Source: Morinoia aosen
Taxonomy: Eukaryota; Arthropoda; Malacostraca; Amphipoda; Talitridae
Assembly: GCA_030386875.1 (NCBI GenBank)
Contig: CM059562.1
Coordinates: 44,475,757-44,539,756, forward strand
Direction of reading: 5' to 3'
DNA length: 64,000 nucleotides
Shown here: piece after piece, positions 47,501 to 59,500 of the stretch
How the letters are laid out: every line of letters begins with the position of its first letter
Numbering within the stretch: the first letter of the stretch is position 1
The notes under the pieces: model-generated
What the model was told of the DNA's origin: nothing
What the model saw: the letters and a program-made list of their open reading frames with translations, nothing else
Database searches by the model: none
Translations under genes and position numbers: made by a program

Positions 47501-50500
47501 TAAATATTGAAAAAAGTATAAAAAAAATCAAGATTTTTGTAAGAAAAATAAAATACCCAAAAAAAAGTTGCGTGAATTTTCTGACAACACACATGTTAAC
47601 ACGTTCACTTCGTTTCCATTGTTGTTAACGGTTGATTTGGTTAGGTTGTAAGTAGCATAATAGGGAAATCGACTTTAATGCTCAAATACATTTTCATCCT
47701 TCCCTAGAAATATGAGATACAATTTCACGACACATTTCACCTAGTAAGATAACAGTTATTTTTTCAAAAGGTCGCGAAACTGATAAAATGTCATTCATTT
47801 ATACCAGCACGTGAATGAGCAATTTACCGACCGGTACACATGTGGCCCAATACGCGGGGAATGTGTTAATACTAATAGTAACTACTGAAGAAGATAGAGT
47901 TTCTCTGTCTACAGAGAGAAAGTTGAAAGAAAAAATTGACTGGAGTAGATAAGGAAAATGCATAGCTCCAAGAAGAAGCTGCAAAGAAGCAACAAGCTCT
48001 AAAAAAAATTGCGAATTTGCCAATCAAGTTCGTTTAAATGAACAGTAATTCTAGCAAGTAGCAGCAAATTCACCGAGTGACATAGTAGCTGATACAGAAG
48101 AGGTAGATCTGGCACAACCCTCAACATCAAAACAAGGGCCCCAGAAAAGAAGAAGTTTTGAAATACAATCGAATCTCTTCATTAGATGCGACAAAAATCA
48201 GCGATCGATCTGCTGCTCTAATCCTTATACCTACGATGGCAAACGTAGGAAAAGATCCGAGGATTACAGCATAAGCTACTCAAAGATTCTAAAATCAAGA
48301 CAGAAAGAAAGGGAAAATATAAGTGAAAATCTCTCCAAAAATTTGAACACTGATAAGCCCTTGATTCTTTGCTGGGATAGCAAACTTCTGGAACACATTA
48401 CCGGAAATGATAGTAGATCGTTTGCCAGTTCTAATATCTGGGAATGGAGAAAACTAACTGCTTGAAGAGTCAAAAATAGACTATAGAACAGACAAAGATA
48501 CGGCAGGTGCTGTGTATTTTGCAATAACCTATTGGGTTTTAACGGATCAGGTAAAAAAAAGTTTTAGTACAACGGCATCAAACACAGCTTTGATGCCGTG
48601 TCCTAATTAAGCAGAAATTGGAAAAGTTTGTTATGGTTGCAATGTAGACGCCATACTTCTGAAATTCTCTTAGCAGCAGCGGTGTCTCCTATATTACAGC
48701 CATGATTAGGTCCAGACATACAGGTATTCAACAAACTAATAACAGTCTGTGAGTCTGTGATAGGCTTCATTTACATCTGATCAATTACAAAATTACTCAA
48801 AACAAAAAAAGGAGGAAATAATTGCCTTTACAGACAGACAAATAAAGGAACTACAGCACCATAGAAATTAAAAGAGCTATTGGAATCGAAAATAATTTTG
48901 TTAGGAGTTACTCCATCAACTTGAACAAAATTCAAGAAACCTGGCGCATTTCATAGCAACTTTTATATCCAATGAAAATTTCATGTTCAAAAACAATTCA
49001 AAATAACATCAAGAAAAGGTATAGGTAAGAAACCTCTCATTTGACATTAGAGTGGAATTCTACCTCAATATGTATCACATTGAGCCCATATAATGAGTAA
49101 TTACTATAACTGGTCATATAATACCCTTACCTAGAACTTCCATTTAAAAAAAGTAGACAATTGCTGTAGCTCTTGGGTATCTTGGAAATCAGTAAATTTT
49201 CATAAAGCGAGCGCTTCTTCTAAATATTAAAATTTGGACCTAAACTTTTTATATGATCATTTTTTATATCAAATCAGTTGATTTGAGGTGTTATCTCAGC
49301 ATTTTCATATAAAACATTTCTTTAACCCCTAATTTGCATCATCCCAACATACAGTATATGTTTTTCAATGTAACAACACACAGATCGGGATCTAATAGTA
49401 AGTATTTCGAGGTTAACCCATCACACAGAACTGAATGTTGCAGGTTTAGGCAGTGCAAGACTAGAATCGAGTGAGAATAGACTACCCTGATGAGTTAGTG
49501 TAAGTCTTCCTAAGTACAACAAAGTGTTGCCAAGAGAAGAAAGAGGAAGGCACAATTCAGAGTGGAATCAAGGGAACGGGAAATCTACAGCATGTCCCAG
49601 AACTCGCGCACCAACCAGGTTTTTATAATAATACATGTGTATATCACTTATCAATCATAGATCAATGATCATTGACCAATTGAACTCTTTCTTGCACTGT
49701 TAGTTTTTCACCCATATCAGATCTAATCTGAACCATAAAAAAAGAAATACAAATTATTGTATGGTGCACAACTTCAGGGACACCCTGTGTCCCAGAAGTT
49801 GTTTAGTGCCAAATCCTGCATATACAAACAGTGTGATGAAAAGAAGTTGATGAAACAAGATTAAATGTGCTGAAAAAAAGACAGCAGAGAACAAACAAGA
49901 AATAGAACGTAAAAATCTTTAATTTTAATTTGAGAAAGGTATGGTTAGCATTCATTACAGGACCTCTTATTTTCTTCCTGGGAGCACTATTTCTCACACA
50001 CACACAGTAGTTGCTCACTCCTGAGGCGAGGTGAAAGCTTAAGATATTCCACTTAAGATATGCTACATTGATGCATGTATTATGAAATAAAATGTTTCCT
50101 GAATGCTAGATAGATTAGGAACAAATTTTAATGACTAGATCTAAAATATTATATGTTATAAACTTTACTCTTTGGAAACATTAACACACTAAATGGAAAA
50201 TGAAAGAAAATTCATAGACGATGTCGCCCTATCACGTCTATCACCTTCTGTCTAATGATGGACCCAATTTTAAATTTTTCTTGTTAGAAGAAATATTTCA
50301 TTAAGAAAAGGGATGCTTTATCTAGGTTCCCCTCCCTACGTTATGGGTTTACTTGCATACAAACCTTGACACTGCTTTTAAAAAATGAATTTTTTAAAAT
50401 TTACATCAACTTCAATTCTGATACGCTCATTGATTGGGAAGACCATACACACATAACAGGTTATTGAAACATTGAACAAGTGAGAAAAAAAACTGCCACT

Positions 50501-53500
50501 TCTCTTAGCATGATATACCTACAACTACTCACTAGTACTTCATGGTAATATTTCTTCAATAGAAGTTCAGGTTCTACTCCCGTACGCGCCAACGGTAAGT
50601 CATAATTAAAAAATTGGCTAAAATTTCAGGACACAAAAAAAAACAAAGTTCAGTAAAACCCAGCCAAGTCGGTATTCCTAAACAAACAAAATTTTTTTAG
50701 ATACAGCTCTTTCTTAATTCTTATTTTCATTCTATATCGATAAAGATTTGCCAATTTTATTTTGCCCCATAATGTGTAATATTGCTGGATCAGGACACAA
50801 CATTAAATAACAACAACACTTGCTCACACTGTTATCAAGTCCCAAGAAAAAGTAACACGAATGTCTGCAGCACGAAATGAAGTTATGCTAAAACAGGAAC
50901 TTACAGAAATGGCAAATGGCCTCTTTCCCTCAATAAATGGGAAAGAAAATGTAAAATGATTTCAGCACAATTCTACTACAAATGATCACTGTGGCTGGCG
51001 GGCCATGGTGTTTTTCGGTATCGTCGAGTACCCTCGTCTTACCTGAGGTGAGTCCTAGTCTTTTACGACCAGCGATCTAGGCCAAGATGGTAGCAGCTGT
51101 AAAATTGGGGGATATTTTGCGACCATTTGACGGAAGTGGTGATGTGAGGGAGTGGTTCAATAAGATTGAACTGGTGGTAAAATTGAAGGATATTACAGAA
51201 CTGGAAACTCTGGTACCGTTGTTCTTGTCAGGAAGTGCTTTTGCGGTGTACAGTGAACTTAGTGACGCAAAGAAGAAATCTTATGTGAACATTAAATCTG
51301 CGTTGGTTGATGCATTTGCTTTGAACTCGTTCCAGGCGTTTGAACAGTTCATGAGACGTGTGTGGTGAGACGAGCCGGTCGATGTTTTTCTGACTGATTT
51401 GAGAAGACTTGCCAAGCTGGCCATTATTATGTCAGATGTACTTTTGTTGCGAGCGTTCGCGGTTGGTTTGCCGTCTGAAGTATCACGGGAGCTTTGCGCA
51501 TCAACACAAATTGAAACGTTGGCACTGGATGAAGTAGTGAGGCAAGCCCGATCATTGCTAGCAGAGAGTGTGGAAAAGCCGGTTGGATTTTGAGCAGCCG
51601 TCATTGGTAGGGCTTTGAGGGACAGTGCCTCTGTGTCTCACGAAATAAGGTGCTTCAAATGTGGTGGGCCTCATCTTATTAAATCATGCCCTAGTGCAAG
51701 GTCATATGTTAGAGGTGTGGCAAAGATGGTCATTGGTCACATATCACGAGGCTGTCTGCCCGCCAGCCATATACCGGCAACCACAATCACAGCTACAGCT
51801 TTAAGTCATGTAGTTTAAGCCTTTTCTGGCAAACCTTAAGTAAGGTCCCTTTATTTAGACACAATATGTAAATGATGGAAGAGCCCAACAATCGTACCTA
51901 TTACTCAGGAGAGTCAAGAACACATGCAGTCTCACTTTGCTCAGGAGGTCACAGTCCTCAGCTGGATCTATTTAATTACCACTTTATTGTGGAAGCCAAG
52001 TCTAGTCTATGTTCCAATCAAAATATGACTGATAAGTGCCTTGAACAATGTTAGAGCACAAGCAAAGAAAATGACCTTAATACTACACACATACATCAAT
52101 ACTATTTACCAAGAGAAGCACGACAGACTGGAGCGAGCAGGTTGAGAGCAGCAGCAACAGTCGCCTCCATGCCGGTGACGGTGAGGGCGTGTTGCACGAG
52201 CCGCTCAACTGTGCAGCTCGGCTTCTGCAGGCACGTCCACCACAACAAGGACCTGCCCACACGCAACGCACTTGAGGACGCAGTCTCCTGGAATGTACAC
52301 AAAAACATATTTCTTCATATGTTGGAAATGTTGCATTTTTTGGCTAGCATTTATAGTTTACATGAACTTAATGAATGGCTAAAAACATGAGCGCGAACAA
52401 TTCCTCAGCAAAAGTAGATGCAAAAATATTGTACATTGCTAGAGACATTTGCTGAATATCCAAGTTCTGAAAAACAGGGAATATATTCCAAGCCCTAAAA
52501 AGAAAATTATTCCAGTATTATCTAAATACAGTAATTACTAAGCCCACGTTCCTGACGGTTGATACTATGTATATTTAGGGTATGTTTGAAAGTACATTTT
52601 GAAGTAATTTTTACACTAAATTAACAGTGATGAATATAACAAAATTTTTGGGAGTGTCTACAGAAGTACTGAGAAAGGATTTATTACTACAATTACTACA
52701 AAAATTAATTGTAGATTGACCAAAAATTTACCAATTGATTGATCATTAGTTAGTTTCACTGTCCCTAGACACAACAAAGATGTTCAAAAAAAAAAAAGGA
52801 TGAAAGCACCAATAAGTATTTAGTTAAGGGAAGGAGGAATCTATGTACAAGGTGTGTTTCCACACAGGATCCCCTGCACATAATGAGTTGAGAAGAAAGG
52901 TTAGGAAACAAGATTAAGAAACAAATAAAAATTGAAGACGAAAGTCAGAGGTGCTGAAAAACAGAACAGCAGTGAGCCAAAAAAAGATGGTCCTTAACAT
53001 AGCAAAAAATGTTTCATTTCAACAAAAAAAGGCCTACCTAACTATCAGCTGAGGACCTCACAGTTTCCTCCTGTGAATGCTTATTCCCAAATTGAAATGC
53101 TTCTGAATTTACTAGTTTGCCATAATTTGCTCACATTTTAGCCACCAGTTAATTATTCATTAGTTCACAATGACAACTGATCGATTAGATTAGTCATTAG
53201 TTTTAGCCTCCCTACCCAGCAACAAATGCGATCCAGAGAGAGGAAGGCACCATTTAGTATGGAGTAAAGGGAACGCGGAATCTACGCAGAAAGGCATAGA
53301 AACAGTAAGTTGTGAAAGAAGATCATGAAACAAGATCAAAGCTGAAGAGGAAAGTAGTAGGTGATGAAAAACAGGACAGCAGTGAACCGAAAAAAGGTGG
53401 TCCTTAACATAAAAACATTTTATTTCAACAAAAAGAAGGCCTACCTAACTCTCAGCTCAGGCCCTGACATTGTCCCCCTGGGAGCGCTAGTTCCCATAGA

Positions 53501-56500
53501 TACAATAGTTGTATCCCCCTGAGGGGGACAACTGATAGATAGTGCCTCCTAATGTTAATATTTTAATTTTATGAATTTAATGAATTAATTCCTAAAATCA
53601 GTTATTTAAGACTAAATTGTGTTTTGCTTCATTTTTATTATTACAAGATTGCAATGGTGTTTGTAGCACTTTATTAAGATTAGTTAAAATCTTAGCACAT
53701 AAAAAATCACGTCTTCCAAGAGTGTGTGCTTGTTGAATCAACATTTTTTATGCCTTGTGGGTCCTGGTGTGTTTGTGTTTGAGATGTGTTTGTGGGGGGA
53801 TTATCACAAGTCATTTTGAAAATATTACACGGTTGCAATGCTGTGGTGTACCACTTACTAACATTCTTCAAGGCAAAAAATATGGCGCTTGATAAAACTT
53901 CCAACGTTGTGTGCTTATGTGTGTGTAGGGCAAAGTGTGCTGTGATTAGCAAGGGTTGTGTGTTAGCAATTTTTTAATTTTTGGATACGCCTGGGCAAGT
54001 AGAGTGGGTGTGTGAAAATGCCGGCCTGAGGCAAAAGGACAATAATTAATAATCGATCCTTGAGCCAAAGGAACGTGAAAGCCAACGGTCGCCATCACAA
54101 AAGGATGTCAGGACAGTGGGGAGTCCAAACACGCAGCCTTAGAAAATATACAAGAAGAAGATTGAGCGTCAAATTTACAGGGAAATGTCGCAAGCCCGTA
54201 CTTGAAAGGAGGCAGGGAAACAGCGTTCTCACAGCCAATAAGGGACATCTACACCTTTACGAGAGGAGGGCTTATGCGAGCCTCAAGATCGCAAATAAAA
54301 CAGCCAAATCCACGCATAGGAGGGGTATAAGGGTTCACTTCTGAAGTTTCTGAGGACATATTGGTCGGATAAGAAATAGAGGGCATCCCTCAGGAAACAC
54401 TTAATGTGTAGCTCGTGAAGGAAAGGCAGTTCTACTGACGAGGCCGTGACGTGAAGTACAAAAAAGTGCAGATGTGTTACCACTGAAAGACGTGCTGAAA
54501 TAAATGAAGAAAAAAAGTGGCTAAATTGAGGATAAACAATTTCATGCAACAATGTATTAATTTATATCTGTTCTCATTCTCATTTCAGAGAATAATTTCA
54601 AATAAGAAAATCAAGGAAAATAGGGCCAAAAAGAGAGGCAAAAATTTATATGTACAAATAACTCCTATGAGAAGGGGTGAGTGACAAAATTAGTGAGTGA
54701 CAATGAGAACAGATATAAATTTATATGTTGTAGCATGAAATTAAATATATATATATATATATATATTTTTTTCAATACAACAAAAAAAATATGCTAATTA
54801 GATCTAGCTGTAAATATGAATTGAGTGGAGCAAACTTTGATATTGCATATGGTGGGAATGAAGAAAAGAAGTTAGGAAGCCACCTGATCAAGTCAACATA
54901 TCAGAGTACAGCGAAGAAATGCCTATCTGCAATATAAACTGAAGTCTTATTAAAAATGAATTGTCTCTCATCAATACAGAACGCGCTCTTGCAGTTTGGT
55001 TCCTGGAAAATGCTGCGGAGTGCCCTCTGATGTGTGATTGTGGAATGCAAGTGTTCAAGACAACGAGGAATACCATGATAGTCTACATGCGTTATTGGTG
55101 TCCATTATTGTTTACATGTATTATTGGCATCTAATTTTACGATACAGTGTTGGCCAGCCAATCAGTAGTATAGCGTTGTCATGAGAGATATTATGTTTAA
55201 ATCATCTCCAATTTAATCAATTGCGTTATGTGTTTGTAATTGGGGTTTGTGTTGGAAGTAGGTGTAGGTGTACTAATTGTCAATTGTATGGTATGGTGAC
55301 AATTGACTAATTGTCAATTGTATGTTAATTGTATGGTAGCCTCATAAAATGTGTAATAGAATGTTCTTCAGTAATCATAAATTTTTGCAATGAAATCTTG
55401 AGTTTTCAACCTGACGACATAAGCAGTATCTCATCAAGGCAGATGCGCACAGAAAAAGGCGCTGTTGTAAGTGGGTCTCTCCACTCGGTGAGTACCGTCA
55501 TTACTTGAGTATTTTGTAATCTTTAATCATTGAATCTTAATGTTTGTGTATTTTGTGTTGCCTGTATTTTCTCGTGTATTTCATGGAGGTATGCCAATTC
55601 CTCATTTCCGAGAATCCAGTCTCCTTGTTAATATAAATTAATGAGGGGCCAGAGGTTGTCTCGTGACACTAAACAGCCATTCAAAGAAAGGTAGAGATTT
55701 GTTCACTTAAATTGAGTCAAGAAATGGTTGAAATGTATGTACAGCATCACAAAGCAATAATTTAAATTTTTTTTCAAAACAATAAGTTTAGAATTCATCA
55801 TAATTTACCGAGTTTGTAGCAACAATGATTTCATTATAAATCTGCAACACAACATTAATCATTCATTAACACATTGTTTGCAATACAGCCCATCAATGGG
55901 TTGTTTGAAAAAATGCTAACAAACTTTTAAAATCAATGGTATTAAGGCCATCGAACAGTCTTTAGGTAAAAAAAAATTGAAAATGGGATTATTACGGTAA
56001 AATTATCCTAAACCCTTCTTCTATCTAATTCTAAAGTTCTTTACCCCGTACGTGCAGCCGAGACCCCCAAAAACTCCCCAAAAGCGAGCAGCCCCCCACC
56101 CAGCTACCCCGACGCGCAGCGCGTCTAAGCTATGAGAACTAACTCTTCACCCCCACAGCAGTGATTGGTTGTTCGATTTTTGTGGTTGTTTTTTTAACAC
56201 TGCTAATCTTTCATTGGTTACTGACAGTGATCGTTGGACTGTCATTGTGAGAGGATTCATACGTGTGTCTCCTGAAATGGGCAGAAAATCTAAAGCGGCA
56301 GAGCGCTCTGGGCAAAATATTCTCAAACGAAAAAGGCAACCTAGTGAAAGTGCGGAAGTGGTTAGTGTGCCTATTGAAGGTTGTTTAAAAAGACGTAAAC
56401 GACTCTCGAATCTTCAACAAGTAGATGATAATTCAGAGTACGGGGATCAAATGTTAGCTCTACCCAAAGAAGCTGTCAAGGAAATGGCAGCTCATATGCA

Positions 56501-59500
56501 GTGCAATGAGTGCGACGGGTCAGCTGGCTGTAATTTGACCTTGAACACGGTGATTCCGTCTCTAGACATTCCACTAAGCGTCAAGTGTAAGAAATGTTCT
56601 AAGAGTGTGTACAATTACGAACCAAAGTGTGTTGTAGGTTTAGATAGAAAAAAAAGTAAGCATACTTCCTGGAACCTCGCCAAAATTTATTCGTGTGAAA
56701 CGAAAGGTCTGGGGTTTTTCGGTTACCGATCGGTCTGTCTCTATGAGTCACTTTCTCCCGGTAGTTCAGGAAAATATTATAGACAACTCGACTTTCTTCA
56801 TAAAAATATGAAACTATTTTATAATGAAATGTCCCCAAAGATTGTGCGCGCTGTGAAGGAGTGTGAGGGTAGCAAGGGTGGTTTGACTGACGTTACTGTC
56901 AGCTTTGATGGCAGCTGGCTGACCAGAGGCCACAAGTCAAACATTGGTGTTGGCTTTGTAATTCATGCAGAGACTGGTTTTATTTTGGACTTTCATGTTT
57001 TGTCGAAATTTTGTGACGCCTGCGCAAAAAAGAAGAAGAAGATGTCAAGTGAGGAGTTTGAGGTGTGAAAAGAACATAGGCACAAGAAGTGTCAGCGCAA
57101 TTTTGAGGGTGAGAGTTCGGGATCGATGGAGAGTAGATGTGATGTTGTAATGTGGCAGCGCTCGGAAGAGAAAGATTTGCGGTACACCCAATTTATTGGA
57201 GATGGGGACTCCTCCGCCTATAATGCTGTCACTTCCTTGAACGACGGGAAAGGCAATTATGAGGTTCCCGTCGTCAAGGAAGAGTGTATCAATCACGTTT
57301 CTAAACGACTCGGAACGCGATTGAGAAACCTAAAAAAAGATTTACGCCGAGACATGACCACGAAAACTGGAAAAACAGTGAGGAGGTCCCTGCTTGCTGG
57401 AAAAGGAGGGCTTACTGATTCTTCGATAGATAAATTGACCAAATACTTCGGCATGAATATCCGACAACACGCAGCCACAGGGACTGTGGAATCAATGCGT
57501 GTTGGTGTCTTGAGCAGCTACGACCATGCCAGTAGCTGCGACGATGACCCTCGTCACACCAAATGCCCAACAGGTGAAACCTCCTGGTGTTTCTATAACC
57601 GAGCGCTCACCAAGGGAGAGACACCTGAGTCCCACAACTCACACAACCTGTACCTCTCCGGACTGAACGCATCCCTCAGGAAAGAAGTTCTGAGAGTGTA
57701 CCTTGATCTGACATCAACAAATTCATTATCTCGGTGCATGATGAACACAACTCAAAATTCAAATGAGAGTCTCCATTCCAAGCTTTGGATGAAATGCCCC
57801 AAAATTAAACATGCGAGTTTGAATAAAGTTATATTTGCTGCACAGGACACAGTTCTCCAACACAATTTTGGAGTAGCAGAAGGTAGTTTGCTGAAGAGAT
57901 TAGGTTTGCTCACAGAAGAATCGTGTGAAACAATGACAACAATTGAAAATAAAAATAATGCGTCAATGACCAGGGAAAGGAACCGGCCAACCAATGCTCA
58001 TGTCAATGATATAGATGAGCATGATTATTAACATGGAATGTTCTGAAAACTATTATGAAGTTTTAGTTTGTAAGAGTGATGAAAAAAACAATGAAAGATT
58101 ATAGGAATACATTAAAATTATCAGTGGTGTCATAGTTAGTCTGTAATGATGAGAAAAAACATAGTGTCCTGTTCAACAATGTGTCTTCAACTAAAACCAC
58201 GTTTTCTCCGAACTACATTTTCCAACTTTAACGGGCAATTCCACGTACAGCGTTCCACCTACGGAGAAGATTTTTTTTGCATCATCGAGATCGAAGTCAG
58301 TACTATGAATCTGAGATGTAGTTTTTTGTTTCGAAGTTTAGAAATATTTTTATTGCCATGTAAATAAAAAAATTTGAGTAAAATTTTTCGAAAATAGGTA
58401 AATTAAAATTTTACAGCGATATTCAAAAACTATACCTCAATTTTGTAGGTATGTTTATAGTGAATCAAACAAAAAAATAAAATCGTCTCTATCTACTATG
58501 ATGACTGAGAAATAGCAATTTTAAAATATTTCCTCCTCTGGGGGGGGGGGGGGGGGGAAGGGGGGTTTGGATAAATTAAAAAATTTATGGGCAATGAATG
58601 TTTATTCGATGGTTATAAACATGCTATTAACACCTCAGAGCCTTATTTCACTCCGAAAGTATTTTTATTCATTTTTTTAAAATTTCAAGGAAAAAACCGT
58701 TCGATGGCCTTAAATGGACCCTGTAAATGTTTGATATTTATAAAATTGCTAAAAACTTTTGACTTTAAGTTTGAATTGAAAATTGAACTTCAGTTTCACC
58801 CATTGCGTTAAAGGAGAATACAACCTTCCTTCAAAGAAAAAGGGCAAGTTTTTTCATTTAAAATTTCACATAAATTTAGTAGACAACTTGTCAATAGACA
58901 ATACCTGAACATTGGAGACTGTGTCATGAGTGAGCGAGTTACAGAGTGCTGTCAGGTGCGCATCATAAGAGGGGGAGCTGAGCCAGTCCCTGCACACTGG
59001 GTCCTGTTGCAACGCCCACGTGGCGGCTCTGCAGAGACACTCCTCATCCAAACCCCGGCACAACTCCAACATCACCTACCAAATATACAATCCAAATAGA
59101 TAAGAGTGTTAACAACATTTCAAATATAGTTAAAGCAGAATTCAGTTATTGAAGTTTAGTGCAAGTCGAATTTCCTTTTTAAGACTGACAAAAGTACCTG
59201 TCAAATGCTGATGCTGTACTTTGTATTAAAAAAGTTCTTTGGCAATGTTGAACAATGAAGTGAAGTAATGCACTTTCCAAGACATTTCATTTCACTCCTG
59301 CTCTGGGCCAAAAGTAAGAATAATCCTTGCTCTCACTGGAAAACTAGAAATACAATACCGTGACTATACAAGCATTTTAGCAAAAACAATCATTATGATA
59401 CGAACAAGCAATGACAAAGGTTGAAAATTTAGCTCTATATTAAAAATATATGAAAATGGTATCAAATAATACGATGAATTTCCACCTTTAACTTACCTCA

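Larger units (their letters stand above)
45085..52109 (-). other. Gemin4-like gene intron, repeat-rich
   Basis: A 7.0-kb intron with SINE copies at 47088-47452 and 49487-50030, a decayed transposase-like pseudogene (about 47880-48850) and a gag-like fragment (51087-51810). The 45090-47070 part shows nothing I can name. Confidence 0.65.
52288..58904 (-). other. Gemin4-like gene intron hosting the Kolobok-like element
   Basis: A 6.6-kb intron with SINE copies at 52740-53092 and 53182-53526, the long hairpin at 54538-54742, a (TA)n run at 54745-54766 and the DNA transposon at 55946-58709. A 94-codon basic open frame at 54060-54344 has no recognisable motif. Confidence 0.65.

Noticed and set aside
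54060-54344. A 94-codon, very basic open frame, like a small nucleic-acid-binding protein
   Set aside because: No motif, no splice or promoter context, and it lies antisense in an intron among repeats.
57066-57068. In-frame TGA in the transposase as selenocysteine or programmed readthrough
   Set aside because: No supporting context or SECIS-like structure is visible, and a single nonsense mutation in a transposon is the simpler explanation.
58540-58557. Run of 18 G as a quadruplex or element end
   Set aside because: It lies inside the transposon's 3' region, away from its ends, and long homopolymers are prone to sequencing error.
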